Source of the DNA: Yponomeuta sedellus
Lineage: Eukaryota; Arthropoda; Insecta; Lepidoptera; Yponomeutidae
Length of the DNA: 64,000 nucleotides
Assembly (NCBI GenBank): GCA_934045075.1
Contig: OW203722.1
Span: 6,195,264 to 6,259,263 of the forward strand
Reading direction: 5' to 3'
Under the pieces are notes generated by a model. That model did no database searches. It was not told where the DNA came from and worked only from the letters and a program-made list of their open reading frames with translations. Below, one piece after another: positions 23,326 through 31,287 of this stretch; the first letter of the stretch is position 1; each line of letters starts with the position of its first letter. Both the position numbers and the translations under genes were made by a program.

Positions 23326-24027
23326 ATTATTATAGCATATAAGAAAACTTCAATTTGTAAAACAAAGAGCATCTGCCAACAAACTGTTATGCAGTTTGGT
23401 AGAAACCAACTTCTGTATTTTTGTTTGAATAAATGTCTTCAATCAATCAATATTAAAGGGACGGGACGAAGCCCACATGGAAGAGACGTGCAAGGACGCG
23501 TTTTCTATTCAACTTACATTCTATTCTATTCGTTTTCCAGGTCCCTTCTATGTGGTCTCTGGGTAATACGATTTTTATGTAGTCTATAAATGTGGTAGTT
23601 CAAGGTACAAGCCTTCTCTCAGAGAGAGACAGAGAGAGTACGGGCTCAATTACCATACGTGCCCACCGCAGATTGGCAATTTTAAACGCTGAGGTATTCG
23701 AACACTTCAGACAATCAGGTTTAATCACGATGTTTTCCTTCACGATTAGTGAGAAATCTAGTTTTAAAATCACACACAGCAAGGCTAGTTTAAATGCTAA
23801 CTGTGGTGCGGTCGACGAGTTTCACAGCTAATGCACATTGACTTTTCGAGCGCATAGCTAAGTGCTTAGTGCGAGTTTTTTGAACTACTCGATCGCGGTT
23901 AACGTAAACTCATATTTCTATGGCATCGAGGAAGCGCCACCTAGCGACAAGTATGGAAATTAAAATTGCTGAGTGCGAGTTGTAATGGTTTACGTTGAGA
24001 AGTGAACACGTTTACCAGCCAAAACAC
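23326..24027. other. No gene seen before the assembly gap
   Basis: Short ORFs only. A scrap around 23730-23755 (GATGTTTTCCTTCACGATTA) matches the SINE family A body on the minus strand. Confidence 0.45.
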
Positions 24028-24227
24028 NNNNNNNNNNNNNNNNNNNNNNNNNNNNNNNNNNNNNNNNNNNNNNNNNNNNNNNNNNNNNNNNNNNNNNNNN
24101 NNNNNNNNNNNNNNNNNNNNNNNNNNNNNNNNNNNNNNNNNNNNNNNNNNNNNNNNNNNNNNNNNNNNNNNNNNNNNNNNNNNNNNNNNNNNNNNNNNNN
24201 NNNNNNNNNNNNNNNNNNNNNNNNNNN
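24028..24227. other. Assembly gap: exactly 200 N
   Basis: A run of 200 N, probably a gap of arbitrary or estimated size. The ORFs crossing it are meaningless. It lies 523 bp left of the viral element and does not affect it. Confidence 1.
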
Positions 24228-24744
24228 CCCCCATTTTGTACGTGGCAGAATAGGCGCAAATCCTATGCGTGGAAAATAAAAAAAAATCTCAATCAATGGC
24301 GCCTTGGTGGCGGTAATCACCATTGTTACACACTAGTATCATGTACTATACTTGCTCTTCTTTTATGATTAGGACTCATGATAATTTTACAAAAATATAA
24401 ATGTCGAGAATGCATTAAAATACATTGAAACAGTATTTTAAATGCAAAGAAAGTCAGTTTGCCTCTATCCGTCGCGAAAGTGAGGTTATGAGGTGCGGAG
24501 CCTACTGATAACATTTCCATTTTAGTCATTGTTCCCCTTAGCTGTTTTTCGCGCACTTTTTTATTAGCTTTTTGGTACCACAATGAAAATAAAGAATGCA
24601 GAAGAAAACAAGACTTCGATTACAGTGGAGACTGCAGTATAACTTTACATATACGGCAGTCTCCACTTATTGCGGATAAATAAATACTAAAAAAAAAACA
24701 GAGGGGAAAAAGGTCAAGAATTTCATACAACACCATCAGTAGTT
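24228..24744. other. Host flank of the viral insertion, no gene
   Basis: A small hairpin at 24621-24668 (AGTGGAGACTGC..GCAGTCTCCACT). The last bases before 24745 (AGTT) continue the interrupted SINE. Confidence 0.5.
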
Positions 24745-24750
24745 CTGGTC
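24745..24750. repeat. Left target-site duplication CTGGTC of the viral element
   Basis: Identical to 41151-41156. Six-base duplications are characteristic of Polinton/Maverick integration by their retroviral-type integrase. Confidence 0.93.
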
Positions 24751-24873
24751 AGTAGGATGTTATTGGGCATTCTGGACCAGCTTCCATTCGTTTGAGCTCA
24801 CGACGCACCGCGCCGGTTGGCGCGGCTTGTCGTTCACTCAAACTCATTACATCTGTTCCAGAATACCCAATAA
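24751..24873. repeat. Left terminal inverted repeat of the viral element (also a hairpin)
   Basis: All 123 bases match the reverse complement of 41028-41150. Bases 24760-24873 alone form an imperfect hairpin: two 55-nt arms with 41 matches around a GGTT loop, with the perfect GC-rich centre CCGCGCC-GGTT-GGCGCGG. The hairpin could be a terminal-protein or replication signal; that role is inference. Confidence 0.95.
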
Positions 24874-25005
24874 TATTGATTGATTCTGAATTTTACTTGC
24901 GGCAGGAAATGAAATGATGTTAGTAACACAGATAAATACTGAAGTTTAATCGTGATGATCGCATTTCAGTAATGAGGACATCACTGGTAACATATTTCTC
25001 CAAAA

Positions 25006-25695
25006 ATGAAATTTGTTAAACAACCTACATCACTAAATCTTGAGAATATTGATGTAGGATCTGAAAAAAATACATATCGTCACGGAAAGCTTTTACCAAA
25101 CACCATCCGTTGTATAGTTTGCGGACCGTCTAACTGCGGAAAAACAAACTTAGTCCTTGGGTTACTTTTACATCCTAATGGTTTACATTTCCGTAACGTG
25201 TACGTTTATTCGAAAACGTTGTATCAACCAAAATACATATTTTTAGAGAAGGTAATGAATCTCGTTCCAGGAATACGTTATTATAAATATCGCGATAACA
25301 AAGAAGTCTTAAATCCAAGCTTAGCGTCTCAAAATTCTGTCATTATTTTCGACGATGTTGCCTGTGAAAATCAAAATAACATTCGTGATTACTTTGCCAT
25401 GGGTAGACATAAAAATATAGACTGTTTTTATTTGAACCAAACTTATAGCAAAGTCCCAAAACAACTGGTTCGCGACAATGCAAATCTACTCATCATATTC
25501 AAACAGGATGATATTAACTTACGTCATATTTATGATGAACATGTGAACACTGATATGCCTTGGCATCAATTTCGCGAACTTTGTTCACAAGTTTGGAAAG
25601 ATACATTTAGCTATTTAGTGATTAATAAAGACTGTCAAAGAAATAACGGATGCTACAGAATGAAATTCGACACCTTTATTACTTTCGACGAGTGA
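25006..25695 (+). CDS. Viral genome-packaging ATPase (FtsK-HerA / A32-like)
   Basis: The 229-aa product powers DNA packaging into the capsid. Walker A reads GPSNCGKT at residues 40-47 and Walker B VIIFDDVA at 112-119. A FYLNQTYSKVPKQLV segment at about 141-155 holds the polar sensor-type residues common to this family. Length suits adintovirus and Polinton ATPases (about 200-260 aa). The gene is the first after the left TIR, 132 bp inside it, with AAAATG context at the start and a TGA stop. A gap of 81 bp separates it from the next gene. The ATG at 25006 is the only one giving the full N-terminal strand before Walker A. No frameshift is seen. Confidence 0.92.
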   Translation: MKFVKQPTSLNLENIDVGSEKNTYRHGKLLPNTIRCIVCGPSNCGKTNLVLGLLLHPNGLHFRNVYVYSKTLYQPKYIFLEKVMNLVPGIRYYKYRDNKEVLNPSLASQNSVIIFDDVACENQNNIRDYFAMGRHKNIDCFYLNQTYSKVPKQLVRDNANLLIIFKQDDINLRHIYDEHVNTDMPWHQFRELCSQVWKDTFSYLVINKDCQRNNGCYRMKFDTFITFDE

Positions 25696-25776
25696 GATAC
25701 ATAAATGCCGTTTTTTTTAAATCAGAAGCCACTTTCTTATCTTCTTTATATGCGAGTAGTTGTAAAATAAGAAAAA

Positions 25777-26721
25777 ATGTGTGATGAAAAATCAATTAAA
25801 CAACAAATAATTAAGTCTGCTGAGGCTGTTAAAAAGAAGGTTCAAAACATGAAAAATACTAAAATGGATTCTGAGTTGGCATTAGAAACTATGTTCAAAC
25901 CAGTAACAGATCCACTTAAACAGCTAACGAGAACCCCGTATCAAGAACAGTTAAGTAATGAAGATGTTGATTCGCTTGAACATTTAGCACGACAGTCTAC
26001 ACCTACGAAGAAACGAAAATTTTCTGAAATTAGCTCTTCAAGGGAATCACTCCAAGAGGTATCGAATGCTAGTAACAGCGATGATAACATAAGTGACTCT
26101 GAACTGAATCAAAGTCTTAGAAATAACATGAGTGACATATTTTTTGAAACAAATTCGGATGGTGCTTCAACACCAAATGCAAAGTCTTTATCGTCATGGT
26201 CTTTATCATCAGAAGTATTCAAAGATGTACCTTATGGAATTAGATTGGAAAATGGAAAACCTATGATAGGATCAGCACCGCTCTCCATAACTAATGATGC
26301 ATTTGAAATAGCAGGTCATTCGTATGTCAAAACTAATGGACTCAGTGAATTACTTTACAAAAAAAATCCTGATCTAAACATTATCACTGAAGATGATAAA
26401 AGGAATTATAAATTTATACTAATAAGCACAAACGCTCATCGACGTAAATATGATCCCAATCAACCAATCAATAGCAACAGAGGATTTAAGTATTTACAAA
26501 TTGTAAAACCCTTATTATGTTCCGCCAATGTTTCCAAAGGAAAGGGTTTATCATTGCTTAAAAAAGTTGATAACAAAGTAGATTACATTTTTTGGAATGA
26601 TCCAAACGAATTAGTTGAAACATTGAAATTATTAATAGCTTCGAAAGATGCCGGTAATACTGGCTTAGATGATGAAATTGTATCAGTTTTAACAGAACTG
26701 AAAAAACGTGGTGTGATATAA
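25777..26721 (+). CDS. Conserved adintovirus/Polinton protein of unknown function (314 aa)
   Basis: The N-terminal half (1-145) is polar and probably disordered, with a KKRK nuclear-import-like cluster at 78-81 and serine-rich acidic stretches. A folded region follows at about 150-240 (YGIRLENGKPMIGSAPL, then GLSELLYKKNPDL, then YKFILISTNAHRRKY). The C-terminal 30 residues include GNTGLDDEIVSVLTELKKRG. I recall this arrangement from a family of arthropod proteins tied to Polinton-like viruses (listed, I believe, as DUF8207); that name should be checked. Its place between ATPase and integrase is constant in such elements. A virion or DNA-binding role is possible but unproven. An AATAAA lies just after the stop. 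Confidence 0.75.
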   Translation: MCDEKSIKQQIIKSAEAVKKKVQNMKNTKMDSELALETMFKPVTDPLKQLTRTPYQEQLSNEDVDSLEHLARQSTPTKKRKFSEISSSRESLQEVSNASNSDDNISDSELNQSLRNNMSDIFFETNSDGASTPNAKSLSSWSLSSEVFKDVPYGIRLENGKPMIGSAPLSITNDAFEIAGHSYVKTNGLSELLYKKNPDLNIITEDDKRNYKFILISTNAHRRKYDPNQPINSNRGFKYLQIVKPLLCSANVSKGKGLSLLKKVDNKVDYIFWNDPNELVETLKLLIASKDAGNTGLDDEIVSVLTELKKRGVI

Positions 26722-26789
26722 AATGAATAAATACTTATGTAATCTATATTTTATTTTATTTCTACTCTAACCTTCACACTATTTACAAG

Positions 26790-27152
26790 ATGAATATAGA
26801 TAAATTTGGACATCATGTTCATAAAAGACTGCGTGTGTCAGATCCATTAAATTTGGTTCCTATAAACACAGGGCTAAGTAAAAATGAGTCAGGAGTTTAC
26901 GACTTAAAACAATGTATATTGAGAGGATTACCGTTAGCTGTAGCAGCAGATGAAGCTGTTAGCAAGGAGTATGTAGAAAAAAACAATAAATTATATTGTA
27001 AAAAACAAGATTTCATTAATGAACTTAAAAGTATAAAAACTCAAATACAACTGCTACAGAAACAGTTAGATGAGAAGTGTTCAAAGGTAGAAGCGAGTAA
27101 TATTATTAAAGATCATATAGTAGCACTCAGAGACTCATCGAAACCAGCATGA
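26790..27152 (+). CDS. Small coiled-coil viral protein, fibre-like (120 aa)
   Basis: The N-terminus NIDKFGHHVHKRLR is a short basic conserved-looking peptide. Residues about 38-62 (LKQCILRGLPLAVAADEAVS followed by KEYVE) resemble the shaft/collar motif LPxPxxxxDAVxKxYVD of phage and adenovirus-type fibre proteins. Residues 70-110 form a predicted coiled coil rich in K, Q, L and E. A trimeric fibre or spike attached to the penton would fit, but this is inference from pattern only. The stop overlaps the integrase start by four bases (ATGA at 27149-27152), suggesting coupled expression. Confidence 0.7.
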   Translation: MNIDKFGHHVHKRLRVSDPLNLVPINTGLSKNESGVYDLKQCILRGLPLAVAADEAVSKEYVEKNNKLYCKKQDFINELKSIKTQIQLLQKQLDEKCSKVEASNIIKDHIVALRDSSKPA

Positions 27153-28081
27153 GCAAACAATCTGTTGTAAATGAAATCCATAAAGCAGCTAGAAGAAATT
27201 TCCCACGTCGTTCTGTTATTTTAAAAGGGATTGATGATTTATGGCAAGCCGATTTGATTGATATGCAAAACTATCAGAAGGTTAACAAAGGATTCAAATT
27301 TATTTTAGTAGTCATCGATGCTTTTTCTAAATACGCATGGATCGCTCCATTAAAGAATAAAACAAAAACTGAGGTGTCTCTAGCGTTTGATAAGGTTTTA
27401 CAAGAAGGCCGATCACCTGCTAATTTACAAACCGACAAGGGTACCGAATTTCACAATGACGTTTTTCAGAAGCTTACGAACCGATGGAAAATAAATCATT
27501 ATTCAACTTATTCAACAAAAAAAGCGTCTATAGTAGAAAGATTAATAAGAACTTTGAAGAGCAAGTTGTTTAAACATTTTAGCTTGTTTGGAAATTATAA
27601 GTGGATTGGAGAACCTTTATGTGATATAGTTAAGAGCTATAATAATACTATGCATCGCACTACAAAACATATGCCGTCTGAAATAAACAAGTTAAATGAA
27701 TCACTCGTTGCATGTAATATAAACAAATCACAACCTTCCTTACCTGCAAAGAAAATTAAATTTCGTGTTGGAGACTTTGTCCGTATCAGCAAGCACAAAG
27801 GAGATTTTCAAAAAGGATATACACCAAACTGGTCTACCGAATTATTCACTGTTGTAAAAGTAATAAAATCTATACCCACAACATATTACATACGAGATCA
27901 ACATTGTATACCAATAAAAGGTTGTTTTTACGAACACGAACTGCAAAAAACTAGCTGTCCCAATATTTATTTAGTTGAGAAGGTAATTAAAAAAAAGGGA
28001 AACAAATATCTTGTTAAATGGCTCGGCTTAGGTCAAGAGGAAAATAGTTGGATTAATAAAAGTGCTATAATAAAGCATTGA
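27149..28081 (+). CDS. Retroviral-type (rve) integrase with C-terminal chromodomain
   Basis: The 310-aa enzyme would insert the linear viral DNA into the host genome. The RNase H-fold core shows the catalytic triad D35 (LWQADLID), D96 (LQTDKGTEF) and E130 (ASIVERLIRT), with 60 and 33 residues between. Residues about 225-270 form an SH3-like strand region (FRVGDFVRISKHKGDF). The last 40 residues are a chromodomain (YLVEKVIKKKGNKYLVKW followed by the SW dipeptide), which in related elements binds histone marks and steers target choice. No N-terminal HHCC zinc motif is visible. All catalytic residues are intact, consistent with the clean TSD and TIRs around the element. Confidence 0.95.
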   Translation: MSKQSVVNEIHKAARRNFPRRSVILKGIDDLWQADLIDMQNYQKVNKGFKFILVVIDAFSKYAWIAPLKNKTKTEVSLAFDKVLQEGRSPANLQTDKGTEFHNDVFQKLTNRWKINHYSTYSTKKASIVERLIRTLKSKLFKHFSLFGNYKWIGEPLCDIVKSYNNTMHRTTKHMPSEINKLNESLVACNINKSQPSLPAKKIKFRVGDFVRISKHKGDFQKGYTPNWSTELFTVVKVIKSIPTTYYIRDQHCIPIKGCFYEHELQKTSCPNIYLVEKVIKKKGNKYLVKWLGLGQEENSWINKSAIIKH

Positions 28082-28130
28082 AGTATATTACTACAGATTA
28101 GTTAACTTATTTTTCATTACATCGTTAGTT

Positions 28131-28859
28131 ATGAAAGGGAAAGGACTTCTCAATACTTTAATCAATAATTTACCAATAGAGTTACACTTACCAGGCTACA
28201 ACTACTGCGGTCCAGGTACTCGATTACAAGAACGTTTGCAAAGAGGCGATAAAGGCATAAACCCTTTGGACAGCGCTTGTATGCTGCACGACATAGCTTA
28301 TTCAAAGTATTCAAGTTTAGAAGATCGGCATAAGGCTGACTTAGAGCTAAGAAAGATGGCAAAGCAACGATTAAAATCAGAAGATGCTAGCAGAGGTGAA
28401 AAAGTTGCATCATGGTTGGTGAATAAAGTAATGAAAGCAAAAATTAAATCGGGTGCTGGAATTAAATCATTCAAAACTTCTATGGCTAAATTAAAATCGC
28501 ATCTGAAAAAAAAGAAACCTAAAAATATTCAAGATGCTATTCAGTTTGCATACTTAGCAGCAAAAAAAATATTTCATAAGAAAAATAATATGAAGCTGCC
28601 AAGAATTATTCCCATCCCTAAAACTGGAGGAATACTTCCACTCATTCCTATTTTTGCTGGTCTATCAGCATTGGGTTCTTTAGCTGGAGGTATTGGTGGA
28701 ATAGCAAAAGCAGTTAATGATTACAAGTCAGCCCAAAAAAATCTTTCTGAATCCGTGCGTCACAATAAAATGATGGAATCGATCTCCTTAGGCAAAGGTT
28801 TATACATCAAACCATACAAGACAGGTAAGGGATTGTGCGTACATTCTTCAAAAAACTAG
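28131..28859 (+). CDS. Minor capsid protein with phospholipase A2 domain (parvovirus VP1-like)
   Basis: Residues 19-80 form a group-XII/parvoviral-type PLA2 domain: the calcium loop NYCGPG at 24-29 and the catalytic dyad HD at 53-54 within ACMLHDIAYSKY. In parvoviruses this enzyme opens endosomal membranes during entry. A lysine-rich middle (110-155) precedes a glycine-rich hydrophobic segment at 157-196 (LPLIPIFAGLSALGSLAGG) like membrane-active or core proteins of adenovirus-type virions. LAGG at 184-187 fits the adenain cleavage rule. GKGL occurs three times (3-6, 221-224, 232-235). It overlaps the protease gene by 25 bp. The domain assignment is firm; the entry role is by analogy. Confidence 0.9.
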   Translation: MKGKGLLNTLINNLPIELHLPGYNYCGPGTRLQERLQRGDKGINPLDSACMLHDIAYSKYSSLEDRHKADLELRKMAKQRLKSEDASRGEKVASWLVNKVMKAKIKSGAGIKSFKTSMAKLKSHLKKKKPKNIQDAIQFAYLAAKKIFHKKNNMKLPRIIPIPKTGGILPLIPIFAGLSALGSLAGGIGGIAKAVNDYKSAQKNLSESVRHNKMMESISLGKGLYIKPYKTGKGLCVHSSKN

Positions 28860-29230
28860 TTAAAAGGTTACCCAGACGAGCACTGAGTAATATAGATTTA
28901 ATATATTATACTCGGGACATCCCATACTTTCGAGGTGTCTATATGAGAGACACTTTACCAAGCAAATCAAATAACATCGAGTGCGCTATCCTGAATCTAG
29001 ATAATTCAATAAATCCGGGAACTCACTGGGTAGCCTACATTAAGATAAATAATTACAGCGTGTACTTTGATAGTTATGGTTTAAAACCACCTGTAGAATT
29101 AATCAAGTACTTAACAAAAAACACTAACGTTTATTATAGTTATATGAACTATCAACAAAACAACACCTATAATTGCGGTCATTTATGCATAAAATTTTTA
29201 AAAACATTCTGGTTGAAACATTTATATTAA
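28835..29230 (+). CDS. Adenain-like cysteine protease (C5/Ulp1 fold), virion maturation protease
   Basis: The 131-aa product shows the adenain order of catalytic residues: H64 (GTHWVAYI), D79 (VYFDSYG), Q108 and C114 (NTYNCGHLC), with five residues between Q and C as in adenovirus protease. It is shorter than human adenovirus protease (about 204 aa) but typical for Polinton and adintovirus homologues. It would cleave capsid precursors such as the neighbouring PLA2 protein. The start overlaps the PLA2 ORF by 25 bp in another frame, so initiation is probably by leaky scanning or splicing. An unusually basic N-terminus precedes the folded part. Confidence 0.93.
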   Translation: MRTFFKKLVKRLPRRALSNIDLIYYTRDIPYFRGVYMRDTLPSKSNNIECAILNLDNSINPGTHWVAYIKINNYSVYFDSYGLKPPVELIKYLTKNTNVYYSYMNYQQNNTYNCGHLCIKFLKTFWLKHLY

Positions 29231-29261
29231 GAAATCATAAACTATTCTCACCATTATTACG

Positions 29262-29933
29262 ATGTCATTCACGCTATCAATAACCGGTTGTAAACCAGCT
29301 TTGTCAACATTTTATTCGCCGGCTCTGCAGCTTGATGGTGAATATGAATGTGGGCTGATCTTTTTTTCGACGTTTAATTCGATTCCTAACATAGAATGCT
29401 ACAACAACAAATTTCATTATGGCGACAACGAAATGATTGAAATACCCGAAGGATCATACGAGCTATTAGATATAAATGACTTTTTAAAAACAAATTTAGT
29501 AGACTGTACGTTTAATTTGATATGTAACAATAACACTTTGAGCACAAAAATAATTTGTTCAAAAGATATTCATTTTGAGAAATCCGGTTCAATCGGAAGG
29601 ATATTGGGTTTTGGAAATCAGACTCTTAAAGCTAATATATTACATGAGTCTCTCTTCCCTGTAAACATTCTACCAACAACCATCGTTCGAATAGAATGTG
29701 ATATCGTGAGCGGATCGTACATAAATGGGAAGCCTAGCCATATAATTTACGAATTTGCACCTAATGTACCGCCAGGGTACAGGATTATAGAAATCCCAAA
29801 AAATTTGATATATTTCCCAGTAAATCAAAATACAGTTAGCGAGATTAATATAAGGATTTTGGATGCAAATAACAACCTTATAAATCTACGACAAGAAGAA
29901 CTACAGTTATATTTACACCTAAGACGAAAATGA
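29262..29933 (+). CDS. Penton-like minor capsid protein (single jelly roll)
   Basis: The 223 residues are rich in beta-strand patterns with few charged helices. Features I associate with adintovirus/Polinton pentons include SIGRILGFGNQTL at about 109-121, a SGSYINGKPSHIIYEF stretch at about 150-165 followed by VPPGYRIIEIP, and the C-terminal QEELQLYLHLRRK. The gene lies directly upstream of the hexon gene, the conserved order in this virus group. It would form the fivefold-vertex capsomer. The assignment rests on pattern and synteny; no catalytic motif exists to test it. Its stop is overlapped by the ATG of a 48-aa ORF. Confidence 0.82.
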   Translation: MSFTLSITGCKPALSTFYSPALQLDGEYECGLIFFSTFNSIPNIECYNNKFHYGDNEMIEIPEGSYELLDINDFLKTNLVDCTFNLICNNNTLSTKIICSKDIHFEKSGSIGRILGFGNQTLKANILHESLFPVNILPTTIVRIECDIVSGSYINGKPSHIIYEFAPNVPPGYRIIEIPKNLIYFPVNQNTVSEINIRILDANNNLINLRQEELQLYLHLRRK

Positions 29934-30076
29934 TAGATTTCATAAATAAAACATTGGTACCCGAAACCAAAGATCTCAGTACAACACATCCACCGCAACA
30001 GAAACCACCTGCTAAAAAGAAAAAACTGACTAAGGAAAATAAACAATTTCTCAGATACTTAAAAGTCATAAAATGA
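29930..30076 (+). CDS. 48-aa basic micro-ORF nested between penton and hexon genes
   Basis: The ORF starts with an ATG whose last two bases begin the penton stop (ATGA at 29930-29933) and ends with a TGA that overlaps the hexon start in the same way (ATGA at 30073-30076). The 48-residue product is proline-rich, then very basic (PPAKKKKLTKENK at 26-38), with a hydrophobic end. Four-base overlaps on both sides, filling the entire space between two capsid genes, argue strongly for a real gene. A basic virion-core or protamine-like peptide, as in adenovirus, is possible; that function is inference. Confidence 0.7.
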   Translation: MIDFINKTLVPETKDLSTTHPPQQKPPAKKKKLTKENKQFLRYLKVIK

Positions 30077-31287
30077 ATATCTTAAATATCTTGGATTCTT
30101 TCGCCTACGACAACAGCATTGAAAGCTACCAAATCCATTCGTATAAGCCCTACATTAATAGTTTTAACAAAAACGATGAAATACGCATTCCCATCAATCA
30201 ACAAGACTTATACGTCTTACCGTCACAGAGTACACTATACATCGAAGGTTCTATCACAGTGCACCGTCCAAATGGCGATAAAAAAGAGAGAGTGAGTAAT
30301 ATTGAGTTGGTGAATAATGCAGCGCTTTTTCTTTTCCAAGACATTCGATATGAACTAAATGGCGTAGAAATTGATAGGATAAAAAATGCTGGGATCACAA
30401 CTACTATTAAATCATTGCTCTCGATGAATGAAAATGAATCAAAAATGTCACGGCTATGGGGGTGGGACATTGATGGAATAAAAAATACTACTGGTAATTT
30501 TTCCGCCTGTATCCCATTGAATAAAGTTTTAGGTTTCGCTGAAGATTATAATAAAATAATAATGAACTGTAAACATGAGCTGGTTCTTTTGCGTAGTAAT
30601 ACAAACCTTAATTCTATTAAATTAACCACTAATGAAGTGTTAGATGACATAACCATTAACAAAATTGTATGGAGAGTACCGCATATAAAAGTATCTGATC
30701 GTGAAAGAGTTAACTTGCTGAGATGTTTGGAGAAAGATAGACCTATCAGTTTAGCATTTAGGAATTGGGATCTCTATGAATACCCTCTTTTACCACAGAC
30801 TACAAAACATACTTGGTCTATAAAAACCACATCTCAATTAGAGAAACCACGTTATGTGATTATTGGTTTACAAACTAATCGGAAAAGTTTAGGTATGAAA
30901 GACATGTCTCACTTTGATCATTGTTATGTACGTGATGTCAAGGTTTTTTTAAATTCAACTTACTTTCCATATGAAAGTCTCAATATTAAGTTTACTGAAG
31001 AAAGGTATATGATATTATATGAGCAGTACGCTAGATTCCAACAGTCTTACTATGGACGTCGGTGTGAGCCGTTGTTAAATCTGAAGGATTTCAAAGATAA
31101 AGCACCATTATTTGTAATAGATTGCTGCAGGCAAAATGAGACCCTGAAGACAGGTCCCATTGATGTTAGAGTAGAAATAGAGAGTGATTTAGAAATACCA
31201 GATCAAACTTCTGCTTACTGCCTCATACTAAACGATTGTGTAATCGAATATAAACCACTTTCTAACATCGTTAAAAAAATAACATGA
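30073..31287 (+). CDS. Hexon-like major capsid protein (double jelly roll)
   Basis: The 404-aa product is the expected length for the double-jelly-roll major capsid protein of adintoviruses and Polintons. It shows strand-rich stretches with conserved-looking landmarks: EIRIPINQQDLYVLPSQSTL near residue 40, LFLFQDIRYELNGVEIDR near 95 and MSRLWGWD near 125. There are further strands, including YFPYESLNIKF near 300 and SYYGRRCEPLLNLKDF near 330. Gene order (penton, small basic ORF, hexon) supports the call. Trimers would build the icosahedral shell. The frame is intact. It overlaps the following gene by four bases (ATGA at 31284-31287). Confidence 0.88.
   Translation: MNILNILDSFAYDNSIESYQIHSYKPYINSFNKNDEIRIPINQQDLYVLPSQSTLYIEGSITVHRPNGDKKERVSNIELVNNAALFLFQDIRYELNGVEIDRIKNAGITTTIKSLLSMNENESKMSRLWGWDIDGIKNTTGNFSACIPLNKVLGFAEDYNKIIMNCKHELVLLRSNTNLNSIKLTTNEVLDDITINKIVWRVPHIKVSDRERVNLLRCLEKDRPISLAFRNWDLYEYPLLPQTTKHTWSIKTTSQLEKPRYVIIGLQTNRKSLGMKDMSHFDHCYVRDVKVFLNSTYFPYESLNIKFTEERYMILYEQYARFQQSYYGRRCEPLLNLKDFKDKAPLFVIDCCRQNETLKTGPIDVRVEIESDLEIPDQTSAYCLILNDCVIEYKPLSNIVKKIT

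Noticed and set aside
23941..24323. Several ORFs of 83-103 codons
   Set aside because: They run through the 200-N gap and are meaningless.
24760..24873. The 114-nt hairpin as an unrelated MITE that happens to lie on both sides of the virus
   Set aside because: Identity extends through nine bases outside the hairpin to exactly the CTGGTC duplication on both sides, and the two copies are perfectly inverted around the viral genes. That is what TIRs predict.
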